From Acidobacteriota bacterium (lineage in GTDB: Bacteria > Acidobacteriota > Vicinamibacteria > Fen-336): a stretch of 64,000 nt of DNA. The stretch lies in contig WYBL01000047.1 of the NCBI GenBank assembly GCA_011526565.1, positions 24,505 through 88,504 of the forward strand, written 5' to 3'. The notes below the pieces were generated by a model. That model had not been told where the DNA came from, made no database searches, and saw only the letters and a program-made list of their open reading frames with translations. The translations under genes were made by a program, and so were the position numbers. Below, piece by piece: positions 1-8,335 of the stretch; position 1 is the first letter of the stretch, and every line of letters begins with the position of its first letter.

Positions 1-397
1 TGTTCTCGTCCTTGCCGTCGGTGACCAGCACGATGCCGCGGCGGCGGCCGGGCACCTCGGAGACGTAGCGGGTCGCGTCGTAGAGCGCGTCGTGCAGGGC
101 GGTGAAGCGGCCCGCCCTCCCCTGCGCCTCGATCGCCGCCATCACCTTCGCCCGGTCGGCGCTGCGCGGCAGCACCAGCCGCGACTCGTCGTCGAAGTTG
201 AAGACCGCGATCTCGCTGCCCGCGGGCAGCGCGGCGAGCAGCCCGGCGGCGATCTCCTGCCGGCGGGCCACGTCGGCTGGAGACAGGGACCCCGACGTGT
301 CCAGCACCAGCGCGATCAGCGGGGTCTCCGCAGGAGCCGCGAACGCCGGCCCGAGGACGACGAGCGTGGACAGCAGCCGGCCCAGTGCGCGCTTCAC
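1..397 (-). CDS. VWA-domain secreted protein (N-terminal part, runs off window)
   Basis: This is the N-terminal 132 codons of a protein that continues past the left edge of the window. A GTG start at 397 opens a signal-peptide-like segment (short Lys/Arg head, then a Leu/Val-rich core ending in AFA-APA). A von Willebrand factor A fold follows, with the metal-ion-dependent adhesion motif DTSGS near residue 35 and a later VTDGKDE strand end typical of VWA domains. The family is common among exported acidobacterial proteins of unknown substrate. The reading frame is clear, but the start is inferred because no strong Shine-Dalgarno is visible. The next gene upstream on the same strand, isocitrate lyase, ends 45 bp away, so it could be the distal gene of that transcript. 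Confidence 0.75.
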   Translation of the reverse strand, partial: MKRALGRLLSTLVVLGPAFAAPAETPLIALVLDTSGSLSPADVARRQEIAAGLLAALPAGSEIAVFNFDDESRLVLPRSADRAKVMAAIEAQGRAGRFTALHDALYDATRYVSEVPGRRRGIVLVTDGKDEN

Positions 398-442
398 ACC
401 GGGAATGCTACTCCTCTCCGGGCCCCTCCCGGCGACCGCCTT

Positions 443-2695
443 TCAGCCCCGCCGCTGGTGGATCAGGTCGTCGAGCCGGCGGCTGCCCGCCGCCAGCAGT
501 TCCTTGACCGAGGCGCCGTCGACGTTGGCCACGATGATCTGTCCGACCTCGTCGTGGATCTCCGCGTAGAGGCCGTGGTCCTTCATCTTCTGGGCCTGGT
601 AGTGGTTGTCCTCGGTCGGCGTCACGTAGTGGACCGAAGCCGCCTTGTAGCGGTGGATCAGGAACAGGTGGACGAGGCTCATCAGCCGCTTCTTGCGCAG
701 CGCCTCGTCGAACGTGTTCTGGTCGCGCACCGACAGGATCACGCGGCCCTTGCGGTCGACGATCACCGCGAAGATGACCTGCGCGACCTTCTCCTGCTTC
801 GGGTTGAAGAGCGCGAGCTCCAGCAGCTCCGAGCCGGCGGTGTGCGGCCGCAGCGTCACCTTGAGACCCGGGAGCTGGTGGTGCTTCGCCCAGGTCGCGA
901 GCCACTCCTCGAGCAGCTTCGTGGGCACCTCGGTCTGCACCAGATGCTGGTGCTGGGTGGAGCCCTTGCCCATCGCCTTGGTCGCCGCGGTGCCGCCCGA
1001 GACGGCCATCAGTCCCGCGTCCGCGCGCGGGCCGCCGACCAGCGTCTGCGGAGTCTTGTACGGCGACTCCACGAGCCGGAACTTCCGCTGCAGGCGGGCC
1101 AGCGCCAGCATCCCGTCCTGGCGCAGCGAGCTCGCGAACTCTTCGCCCGCCAGGCCGTCGATCTGGTGGCCGCCGTAGGTGATGAAGTTGAAGACGAAGC
1201 CCATCCTGCCGAGCTCGACCGGGAAGTTGCGCATCTGCTCGTCGTTCATGCCGGTGGTGTCCCAGTTGAACGAGGGCGACAGGTTGTAGGCGAGCATCTT
1301 GTCCGGGAACTCCGCGTGGATCGCGTCCGCGAAGCGCCTGGCGTCGTGCAGGTCCGCCGTCTTCGTCTCCATCCACAGCAGGTCCGCGAACGGCGCCGCC
1401 GCCAGCGACTTGGCGATCGCGTAGTCGATCCCGCCCTGGACCTGGTAGTAGCCCTCGGGCGTCTTGCAGACCTCCGGGTCCCAGATGATCGTGATGCCCA
1501 TCGAGCGCGCCCGGGCCCGCGCCGCGTGGAACGAGGCGCGGTTCGCGAAGGCCAGCCACTCGTCCGGCGTCAGCTCGAAGCGCTCGCCTTCGGCCGCGCG
1601 GAACTCGATCACGTCGGCGACCGCCTGCGGGTAGGTCTTGAGCCCCGCCTCGGCCTGCCACGCCTCGAGGTAGCGGTTCTCCAGGCCGTCGAGCAGCACG
1701 TCCACAGCCACTCCCTTGCGGAACGCCTCGACCGCCTCGTCGAGCGCGCGGGTCACGCCGGCCTTGCCGAGCCAGGCGTCGGCCTCCTCGAGTTCCGCTT
1801 CCGAGAGCCGGAACAGCAGGTGCCCGTAGACGCCCTCGACGCCGCGCGACGCGAGCTTGCGCAGCAGCGCCACGTAACCGACCTTGTAGGTCGGCAGGTC
1901 GACGCTGGTGGCGCCGAGGATGAACGGGTGGTCGCGCTCGTCGCCGCGGCCGTCGAGGAAGGTGGCCGACTCGGCGTCGGTGCGGGCGACCACGATCCCC
2001 GGCACCTTCATCACGTCGAGCTGGAAGCGGGCCGCGGACAGGCGCTTGATCTGCTCGTCTTCGGCGACCAGCACCTTGCCGCCCTGGTGGCCGCACTTCT
2101 TGACGCCGGGCTTCTGGTCCTCGATGTGGTAGCCGGGCACGCCGACCTCGACGAAGCGGCGGACCAGGTTGCGCACGTGGGCGTCGCCGCCGTGGCCGGT
2201 GTCGGCGTCCGCGATGATGAACGGCCGGAAGTCGACCTCGGGCGTCGCCGCCCGCTGCGCCTCGCTCATCCGCAGCCGGGCGAAGCGCTGGTTCTTGTCG
2301 GCCGCCAGCAGCGCGCGCACGATCGGCGCCGCCTCGTCGGGCACCTGGCTCAGCGGGTAGCTGGCGAGGTCCGGCCCCGGGTCCTCGCCGGACGATCCCT
2401 TGGCCGAGGTCGCCCAGCCGCCGAGGTAGATGGCCTCGATCCCCATCCGCTTCATCGCCACGGCCTGCCCCGGCGAGTAGGGCCCGAAGGTCGTGACCGC
2501 CTTGCGCTGCGCGAACAGCTCGCGCAGCCGGTCGTGGAAGGCGGCCGCGGCGATGCGGGCCACGGTGTAGTCCGCCTGGATGGTGCCGCGCTGCTCCACC
2601 ACCTGGCGGGCGGAGTAGAGCCGGACGATGCCCGCGAAGCGCGGGCCGTTCATCCACTGGGTGGTCTCGGCGATCTCGGTCTCGAGCGGGGTCAT
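443..2695 (-). CDS. aceA: Isocitrate lyase, long (ICL2-like) form
   Basis: Isocitrate lyase cleaves isocitrate to glyoxylate and succinate, the first step of the glyoxylate shunt, in the cytoplasm. The signature KKCGH with the catalytic Cys lies at residues 199-203. The second substrate-binding segment NLSPSFNW is at about 471-478. At 750 aa it is much longer than the usual 430-530 aa enzyme and close to the mycobacterial ICL2 class, which carries an extra C-terminal regulatory domain. Here residues from about 600 to 750 form that extra part. The gene starts 9 bp after the malate synthase stop, so the two shunt enzymes form one operon read from the promoter near 4640. Function is secure; ICL2-type regulation is inferred from length only. 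Confidence 0.95.
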   Translation of the reverse strand: MTPLETEIAETTQWMNGPRFAGIVRLYSARQVVEQRGTIQADYTVARIAAAAFHDRLRELFAQRKAVTTFGPYSPGQAVAMKRMGIEAIYLGGWATSAKGSSGEDPGPDLASYPLSQVPDEAAPIVRALLAADKNQRFARLRMSEAQRAATPEVDFRPFIIADADTGHGGDAHVRNLVRRFVEVGVPGYHIEDQKPGVKKCGHQGGKVLVAEDEQIKRLSAARFQLDVMKVPGIVVARTDAESATFLDGRGDERDHPFILGATSVDLPTYKVGYVALLRKLASRGVEGVYGHLLFRLSEAELEEADAWLGKAGVTRALDEAVEAFRKGVAVDVLLDGLENRYLEAWQAEAGLKTYPQAVADVIEFRAAEGERFELTPDEWLAFANRASFHAARARARSMGITIIWDPEVCKTPEGYYQVQGGIDYAIAKSLAAAPFADLLWMETKTADLHDARRFADAIHAEFPDKMLAYNLSPSFNWDTTGMNDEQMRNFPVELGRMGFVFNFITYGGHQIDGLAGEEFASSLRQDGMLALARLQRKFRLVESPYKTPQTLVGGPRADAGLMAVSGGTAATKAMGKGSTQHQHLVQTEVPTKLLEEWLATWAKHHQLPGLKVTLRPHTAGSELLELALFNPKQEKVAQVIFAVIVDRKGRVILSVRDQNTFDEALRKKRLMSLVHLFLIHRYKAASVHYVTPTEDNHYQAQKMKDHGLYAEIHDEVGQIIVANVDGASVKELLAAGSRRLDDLIHQRRG

Positions 2696-2704
2696 GGGGC
2701 CTCC

Positions 2705-4603
2705 CTACGGGGCGACGAAGTCGAGGTTCTGGTCGACGCGGCGGCCGTCGCGCGCGAGCGTTTCGAGGTAGAGGTGGATCCGGCGGCGAGCCACGGCGAG
2801 GTCGTGGTTCTCGAGGTTCAGGTTCAGCAGGTCGACGAACCACGGCGCCTTCAGCGGCGAGCGCACCAGGGCGTCGACGATCTCGCGGGCGACCGGCAGC
2901 GTCGTGGTCTTCGAGTCGTCGAACACGTCGCGGTCGGAGGCCGCCAGCAGCTTCCGGTACTCCTCGTCGAGCAGGCGCTCGAACAGCTCGGCGGAGAAGC
3001 GATCGCCGGCGCGCACGCTGGTCGCCTCGTCGTCCGCGTTCAGCGCCGCGGACTTGTGCAGCCACTCCCAGAGGATGCTGACCCGGATCTCGCCGGTCGC
3101 CATGTCCTCCATCAGGTAGAGCACGTCGTCGTCGCCGAAGAAGTCGGCGGGCTTCAGTGCGGCGGCCTGCAGGCCCTGGCCGAAGGCGTTGCCGTACTGC
3201 AGCGCGACGCTGATCAGGTCGCGCGCGCCGCGGACCGTGCGCGGCGCCGGCTCCAGCAGCCGCAGGCCGCGGGCGTCGTCGTCGGTGTACGAGAGCGGCG
3301 GGAACACGCGGCCCATCTGGTTCGCCTGCCCGACCACCTCCCATACCGGGCGCACGATGTGGACCATCTTCCAGTGCGCGACCCACTTGCCGCTGGCGCC
3401 TTCGCGCTGCTCGCGCTCGGCGCCGGCCCGCGCCCGCGCCATGCCGGTCTCGACGCCGCGCTCCGAGCCGACCGGGATGTTGGTCTCCATCCCGCCCTGC
3501 CACAGCGCGAAGCGGCCGTTGCGGTCGGGTGTGTTGACGGCCCGGCGCACGCGGTCCTCGTAGTTGCGCATGTAGCCGTAGGTCATCCCGATCGCGTCGA
3601 TGTTGGGGTTGACGAACTCCGGGTCCCAGCCGAGCGCGTCGGCGACGCTGTTGATGTAGTCCCAGCGCCCGGTGTTGAAGCCGACGAAGTGGGGCGAGAG
3701 CGCGGCCCGGATCTCCATCAACTGGAAGCAGGCCTCGAGCTGCTCGACCAGCACGTAGACCTTGACCGTGCCGGCGGCGAGCCCCAGGTGATCCTCGATG
3801 GCGAGCAGCAGCCGGTTCCAGAGCGCGGCCTCCTCGGCGGTCTGGATCTTGGGCAGGTACAGCACGACCGAGCGCCCGCGCGCGCGCAGCGCCGCGTGGT
3901 TGCGGGAGACGAACAGCGCGAGGTCGGCGATCGAGGCCGAGAACGGGGTGCCGTCGGCGTGGCGCAGGTGGCGGTCGGCGAGGTGCAGGCCGCGGACGCG
4001 GTAGATCAGCGTGGTGAAGTCGAGCTGGGCGCGCCAGTCGGCGACGATCTCGCGGCCGAAGAAGCCGCGGCCCCAGGCGTTCATCTCCCCCGCCACCCGC
4101 TCGGCGACCTTCAGGAACTGCGGGGCGCGGTCGATCGCGAGGCTGAGGTTGCGCTGGTTGTCGAGCGACATCGCGCCGACCTGGCCCAGCGCGTCTTCGC
4201 CGTCGAACATCCAGCCGTCGGCGCCGGAGAGCAGCGCGTACGCGACGCTGCGCAGGCCCTGCTCGGTGGTGGCGCCCGGGCGCGCGGCGGGGCCCGTGCC
4301 CTGGATCCACTGCCGCTGCAGGTCCGCCGGGATCTCGGCCCCGTCGAAGCGGCCCGCCCGCGCGTCCTCGACCGACAGCGCGGTGCCGGCGATCCGGGCC
4401 CCCGGGTCGAGGAACTCGATCGGCCGCCGTTCGCGCCAGCGCAGCGCGCGGCGCTCCATCCGGCGCTGCATCAGGTCGCGGCGCTGGGCGTCGAGCGGTG
4501 CCAGCGCCCGCAGCGCGTCGAATGCCGCGGCCGTGAGCACGTCCGCGTGCGACTGCTCGAGCCCCCGGCGCACCTGGAGTCGCGCGGTGTGGCCTGTCTC
4601 CAC
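2705..4603 (-). CDS. aceB: Malate synthase
   Basis: Malate synthase condenses glyoxylate with acetyl-CoA to malate, completing the glyoxylate shunt with the neighbouring isocitrate lyase. Visible family features include the segment YRVRGLHLAD with the conserved Arg, the FNTGRWDYI block, and the GGMETNIP block matching the GGM-x-IP signature of malate synthase A. I chose the GTG at 4603 because GGAGG sits 5-6 nt upstream. An ATG ten codons earlier lies inside the promoter/operator palindrome and has no ribosome site. This gives 632 aa, about 100 longer than typical malate synthase A. It is the first gene of the operon. Confidence 0.93.
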   Translation of the reverse strand: METGHTARLQVRRGLEQSHADVLTAAAFDALRALAPLDAQRRDLMQRRMERRALRWRERRPIEFLDPGARIAGTALSVEDARAGRFDGAEIPADLQRQWIQGTGPAARPGATTEQGLRSVAYALLSGADGWMFDGEDALGQVGAMSLDNQRNLSLAIDRAPQFLKVAERVAGEMNAWGRGFFGREIVADWRAQLDFTTLIYRVRGLHLADRHLRHADGTPFSASIADLALFVSRNHAALRARGRSVVLYLPKIQTAEEAALWNRLLLAIEDHLGLAAGTVKVYVLVEQLEACFQLMEIRAALSPHFVGFNTGRWDYINSVADALGWDPEFVNPNIDAIGMTYGYMRNYEDRVRRAVNTPDRNGRFALWQGGMETNIPVGSERGVETGMARARAGAEREQREGASGKWVAHWKMVHIVRPVWEVVGQANQMGRVFPPLSYTDDDARGLRLLEPAPRTVRGARDLISVALQYGNAFGQGLQAAALKPADFFGDDDVLYLMEDMATGEIRVSILWEWLHKSAALNADDEATSVRAGDRFSAELFERLLDEEYRKLLAASDRDVFDDSKTTTLPVAREIVDALVRSPLKAPWFVDLLNLNLENHDLAVARRRIHLYLETLARDGRRVDQNLDFVAP

Positions 4604-4620
4604 GGGCCCCTCCGTATCTG

Positions 4621-4638
4621 AATGAACGACCATTCATT
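4621..4638 (-). promoter_or_regulatory. TetR-type operator (AATGAA-N6-TTCATT)
   Basis: An 18-bp interrupted palindrome, AATGAA-N6-TTCATT (14 of 18 positions symmetric), overlaps the 3' edge of the -10 region of the malate synthase promoter. TGAATG/CATTCA half sites are typical of TetR-family fatty-acid regulators (FadR/PsrA type), and glyoxylate-shunt genes are known targets of such regulators. Repression lifted by acyl-CoA is an inference. No TetR gene is present in this window. Confidence 0.55.
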
Positions 4639-4667
4639 TTAGACCCGGAAGGGTGGCCGCGTGTCAA
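4638..4667 (-). promoter_or_regulatory. Promoter of the aceB-aceA operon
   Basis: On the minus strand a consensus -35 box TTGACA (4662-4667) is followed after 18 bp by TCTAAA (4638-4643). An alternative TAAAAT lies 2 bp further, at 20-bp spacing. The AATGAA palindrome begins at this edge, so a bound repressor would block the polymerase. Confidence 0.55.
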
Positions 4668-4675
4668 GTCCCCGG

Positions 4676-5500
4676 TCAGGCGCCCTGCGCGGTCCCCGGG
4701 GACCCGGCGCGGGCCGCGGCGCGGGATCGACGAAGCTCGCGGAAGCGCTCCGTCAGCGCCGGATCGCGCGCGGCCAGCAGCGTGAGGCGGCCCTCTCCCG
4801 GCGCCGCCTCGACCCAGCTCACCACCGCGAAGCCGGGATACCCCAGGCTCTGGAAGAGAAGACGGAACAGGCGCGGGCCGGAGGGGCGCCACTTCAGGCC
4901 GTCGATTCCGCTCATCGGCGACTCGACGTTCTCGAGACCCACGTACAGGGCTCCCGGGTCGGCGTCCCCGCTCGGCGGCGAGCACTGCGTGGACACGTAG
5001 ATCAGCTCGTTCGTGATCGCCGCCACGCGAGCGAGGGCGCCGATCGGGTCCGGCAGGTGGTAGAAGATGCCGGCGAACCACGACACGTCGAACCGCTCCG
5101 GCGCCAGGCTCGCCAGGTCGGCCACGCCCATGCGCCGGAACTCCACGTCGTCGTAACGGGGCGCGAGCCGGGCCCGCAGGAACTCCGCCTGACGCAGCCA
5201 GTGCTCGCGCGCGTCGTAGCCGAGGATGCGCCCGGCGCCGGCGTCGCGGGCGATCAGCGAGTACGCGCCGCAGTTGCACGCGTGATCGAGGAAGCTGCGG
5301 CCGGCGAGGCCTTCGGGGTAGACGTCGGCCAGCAGCCGACGCGCCTTCGGCCCGGGGTCGTGGAACGTCGGCGCCCCCGGCCCCTCCCCACGTCCCGCCT
5401 CCGTCGTCACCCCCGGCGCCACCTTGACCTTGATGTGCCACGGGCCGAGGGCCCGGATCTGCTCCTCGAGTTCTCGCCGCGCGGCAACCCGCCGTTCCAC
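4676..5500 (-). CDS. SAM-dependent methyltransferase (CmoB/DUF1698-like)
   Basis: This 274-aa class I methyltransferase has an N-terminal LGPWH segment like the one preceding the Rossmann fold in CmoB-type tRNA-modifying enzymes. The SAM-binding motif FLDHACNCGAYS follows at about residue 70, with the acidic ribose-binding YDARE next. A WFAGIFYHLPDP stretch corresponds to the post-motif IV region common in DUF1698 proteins. The substrate is unknown: tRNA carboxymethyl transfer is one option and small-molecule methylation another. The GTG start at 5500 is preceded by GGAGAGG 7 nt upstream. The open frame extends further upstream but loses methyltransferase character. The gene ends 72 bp from the aceB start and is divergent from the MFS gene at 5567. 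Confidence 0.75.
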   Translation of the reverse strand: MERRVAARRELEEQIRALGPWHIKVKVAPGVTTEAGRGEGPGAPTFHDPGPKARRLLADVYPEGLAGRSFLDHACNCGAYSLIARDAGAGRILGYDAREHWLRQAEFLRARLAPRYDDVEFRRMGVADLASLAPERFDVSWFAGIFYHLPDPIGALARVAAITNELIYVSTQCSPPSGDADPGALYVGLENVESPMSGIDGLKWRPSGPRLFRLLFQSLGYPGFAVVSWVEAAPGEGRLTLLAARDPALTERFRELRRSRAAARAGSPGTAQGA

Positions 5501-5566
5501 GTGCCCGGCCTCTCCGCCGGGGACACCCTTCCCCCGGCCCCGGCGGGATGCTACAAGAGCCGCTGC

Positions 5567-6766
5567 ATGCCCCCCGAGCGCTTCGCGGCCAACGTCCCGC
5601 GCCTGTACGCCGTGCGCCTGCTGTTCTGGATGCACTTCTTCGGCGCGGTGCTCGTGCCCTTCTACCAGGACTGGGGCGGGCTCTCGCTGGCCGCGGTGTT
5701 CGCCCTCAACGGCTGGTTCTTCCTCTGCAACTTCCTGTTCGAGGTGCCGACCGGGACGGTCGCCGACTTCCTCGGGCGCCGGCGGTCGCTGGCGCTCGGC
5801 AGCGCCGTCGGCGTCGGCGCAGCGCTGCTCTACGTCAGCACCCGCTCCTTCCCCGTCTTCATGCTCGCCGAGGCGCTGTTCGCCGTGGCCTACACCCTGC
5901 ACTCCGGCGCCGACGAGGCGCTGGCCTGGGACAGCCTGAAGGCCGCCGGCAGGCTCGACGGCGCGAAGGCCGTGATCGCGCGCATGGAGGCCTTCAAGCT
6001 GCTGGGGATCGTGGTCGCGACGCTGTCCGGGGCGTACATCGCCGATCGCTTCGGGTTGCCCGCGGTGATGTACGCCTACGCGATCCCGGCCGCCCTGGCC
6101 TTCTGCGTCTCGCTCACCCTCGTCGAGGCGCCGACCGGCGCCGACCGGCCCCACCCCGACGCGCGGGCCTACCTGGCGCTGCTGCGCGAGGGCGGCCGCT
6201 ACCTCCGCGACCACGCCGTGGTGCGGCTGCTCGCCGTCGAAGCCGCGCTCACGAACGCTTTCGCCTGGGGGCTGATCTGGACCTTCCAGCCGCTGCTGCT
6301 GCGCGCCGGCGTCGAGCTGCGGCACCTCGGCTACGTGCACGCGGCGGCCTGCCTCGGCCAGATCGCGTTCCTCACCGCGGCGCCGCGCCTCGAGGGGTTC
6401 CTCGGCTCGAAGCGGCGGCTGCTGTCCGGGGCCACGGTCCTCTCCGGCGCGGCGTTCGTCGCGCTGTCGCTTGCGGCCGACTGGCGCCTCGTCGCGCCGC
6501 TGGTCGTGCTCGCGTTCGCCTTCAGCCTGCCGCGGGTCGCCCTCTTCGCCGCCCACATCAACGCCCACCTGCCCTCCGACAAGCGGGCCACGGTGCTGTC
6601 CTTCGCCTCGATGCTGCGCACGCTCGCGATCGCGGTCGTCAACCCGCTGCTGGGGCTGGTCGCGCAGTGGTCGCTGGGCGGCGTGATGGCGCTGATCGGC
6701 CTGCTCTTGTGGGCGAGCGCGGCGCTGTCGCGCGTCGAGGAGTCGCACCTCGACGCGCGCGGATGA
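5567..6766 (+). CDS. MFS transporter
   Basis: This 399-aa integral membrane protein of the major facilitator superfamily has roughly 11-12 hydrophobic segments. The family loop 2-3 signature appears as ADFLGRRRSLALG near residue 65, after the FEVPTGTVADF run seen in DHA-like drug and sugar MFS proteins. It acts in the inner membrane as a secondary carrier of unknown substrate. The ATG at 5567 is the first Met in frame after a long non-conserved stretch. It lies 66 bp from the divergent methyltransferase start. It ends 4 bp before the convergent rnk-like gene, with no visible terminator between. Confidence 0.85.
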   Translation: MPPERFAANVPRLYAVRLLFWMHFFGAVLVPFYQDWGGLSLAAVFALNGWFFLCNFLFEVPTGTVADFLGRRRSLALGSAVGVGAALLYVSTRSFPVFMLAEALFAVAYTLHSGADEALAWDSLKAAGRLDGAKAVIARMEAFKLLGIVVATLSGAYIADRFGLPAVMYAYAIPAALAFCVSLTLVEAPTGADRPHPDARAYLALLREGGRYLRDHAVVRLLAVEAALTNAFAWGLIWTFQPLLLRAGVELRHLGYVHAAACLGQIAFLTAAPRLEGFLGSKRRLLSGATVLSGAAFVALSLAADWRLVAPLVVLAFAFSLPRVALFAAHINAHLPSDKRATVLSFASMLRTLAIAVVNPLLGLVAQWSLGGVMALIGLLLWASAALSRVEESHLDARG

Positions 6767-6770
6767 CTCC

Positions 6771-7196
6771 CTAGGCGGGCCGGCGCAGCCGGCGCCTGAG
6801 CGCCTCGGGCTGGGCCACCACCTCGATGATCTCGAGGCGGCGCACGCCGGCCGGCACCGGCCACTCGATGCGGTCGCCCTCGCGGTAGCCGAGGACCGCC
6901 GCCCCCATCGGGGCCTGGATCGAGACCCGCGTCTCGCCGGGCGGCGTGTTGAGCGCCGACCACGCCAGCGTGAACTCCGACTGCGCGCCGCTGTCGAGGT
7001 CGCGGACCCGGACCCGCGAACCCATGGTCACCACGTCGGGCGGGACCTCGTCGACGGGCACGACCCGGGCCCGCTCCAGCTCCTCCTCGAGGCGGGTCAG
7101 CGCCTCCGACTCGCGGCCCGCGCCCGCCACGCCCGCGAGCAGGCGGTCGAGCGCCTGCAGGTCGCGGTCGGTCACGGTGATCGCTGCTCGCTCCAT
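6771..7196 (-). CDS. rnk: Rnk-like / GreA-GreB C-domain transcription factor
   Basis: At 141 aa this matches the size and layout of Rnk, the regulator of nucleoside diphosphate kinase. A short N-terminal coiled-coil arm (LTRLEEELERARVV) is followed by a GreA/GreB C-terminal FKBP-like domain with VTMGSRVRVRDLDSG and the late motif PMGAAVLGYREGDRIEW. Such proteins bind RNA polymerase through the secondary channel. The ATG at 7196 follows GGAGGAGA directly upstream. The gene converges with the MFS gene and diverges from the LysR-type regulator at 7373. Confidence 0.85.
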   Translation of the reverse strand: MERAAITVTDRDLQALDRLLAGVAGAGRESEALTRLEEELERARVVPVDEVPPDVVTMGSRVRVRDLDSGAQSEFTLAWSALNTPPGETRVSIQAPMGAAVLGYREGDRIEWPVPAGVRRLEIIEVVAQPEALRRRLRRPA

Positions 7197-7372
7197 GGTC
7201 TCCTCCGAAAGGGGAGGGCGGCCCGGCGACGCGGACGCGCTGCCCGCGCCGACGGGCCGCCCGGGGGTGGCCTCGCCTCGAATGCGAGTCCAATCTAGGG
7301 TTCGACAACCGTTCGATCCAGTAGAAAATAGGAGAGCCATTCTTCGTTTCGACCGCACTTTCCGGAGGCGCC

Positions 7373-8305
7373 ATGGAGTGGCTGAACTACCACCACCTGC
7401 TGTACTTCTGGACCGTCGTGCGCACGGGCTCGATCGCGGCCGCCTGCGCGGAGCTGCGGCTGGCGCCGCCGACCGTGAGCGCCCAGATCAAGCGCCTGGA
7501 GCAGGCGCTCGGCGAGGAGCTGCTCGCGAAGAGCGGGCGCGGCGTCGTGCCCACCGAGGTGGGGCGCCTGGTCTTCCGCTACGCGGAGGACATCTTCAGC
7601 ACCGGCCGCGAGCTGCTCGACGCCGTGCGCCAGCGCCCGGGCGACCGCCCGCTGCGGGTGGCGATCGGGGTCGACGACGTGCTGCCGAAGGAGATCGTCC
7701 ACGCCCTGGTGCAGCCGGTGCTGGCGCTCGAGCAGCCGGTGCGGCTGCTGTTCCGCGAGGCGCCCCTGCAGCGGCTGCTGGCCGAACTCGAACTGCTCGA
7801 GCTGGACGTCGTGCTCTCGGACGCCCCGGTCACGCCCACGCCGGAGGGGCGCCTGTTCAACCACCCGCTCGGGGAGTGCGGCGTCGTGTGGATGGCGGTG
7901 CCGGAGCTGGCGGCGCGCCACCGGCGCAGCTTCCCCCGCAGCCTGGAGTCGGCGCCCGTGCTGCTGCCCACCCGCGACACCGCGTTGCGCCGCGGTCTGG
8001 ACCTGTGGCTGCTGGCCCGCGACGTGCGGGCCCGGGTCCATGCGGAGTTCGAGGACTTCGCGCTGATGATCACGTTCGGCGAGCGCGGCCTCGGGCTGTT
8101 CCCGGCGCCCGCGGTGCTGGAGGGCGAGCTGCGCGCCCGCCACGGGCTGCGGCGAGTCGGCGTGGCGACCGGCGTGCGCAGCCAGTTCTTCGCGATCTCG
8201 GCCGAGCGGCGGCTGGAGAACCCCGCGGTGGTCGCGCTGTCGCGGGCGGCGACCCGGCTCCTGGCCTCGCCCGGACGGCGCCCGGGCCGCGGTGGCTCGC
8301 GCTAG
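7373..8305 (+). CDS. LysR-family regulator, NhaR-like
   Basis: This 310-aa LysR-type transcriptional regulator opens with EWLNYHHLLYFWTVVRTGSI, the N-terminus characteristic of the NhaR branch. The winged helix-turn-helix spans about residues 6-64 and a periplasmic-binding-protein-like effector domain follows. No Na+/H+ antiporter gene is nearby. The gene is 30 bp upstream of the formate dehydrogenase operon and on the same strand, so control of that operon or simple co-transcription is plausible. CCGGAGG lies 5 nt before the ATG. The 176-bp divergent gap upstream contains an unusually AT-rich patch with three TTCGA repeats (about 7300-7350), a possible autoregulatory site. Confidence 0.88.
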   Translation: MEWLNYHHLLYFWTVVRTGSIAAACAELRLAPPTVSAQIKRLEQALGEELLAKSGRGVVPTEVGRLVFRYAEDIFSTGRELLDAVRQRPGDRPLRVAIGVDDVLPKEIVHALVQPVLALEQPVRLLFREAPLQRLLAELELLELDVVLSDAPVTPTPEGRLFNHPLGECGVVWMAVPELAARHRRSFPRSLESAPVLLPTRDTALRRGLDLWLLARDVRARVHAEFEDFALMITFGERGLGLFPAPAVLEGELRARHGLRRVGVATGVRSQFFAISAERRLENPAVVALSRAATRLLASPGRRPGRGGSR

Positions 8306-8335
8306 ACTGCGTGCACCGGATTCGGAGGTGCAGCC

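Noticed and set aside
92..4621. Very long open frame opposite the glyoxylate-shunt genes
   Set aside because: It is the complement of isocitrate lyase and malate synthase, and its translation is a low-complexity Arg/Leu/Asp-rich string. Similar long antisense frames run opposite the kinase, addA and TonB receptor genes; all are GC-rich shadows.
7197..7372. Clear sigma70 promoter before the LysR-type gene
   Set aside because: A TAGAAAAT box is present but no -35 element at an acceptable distance, so no promoter is claimed.
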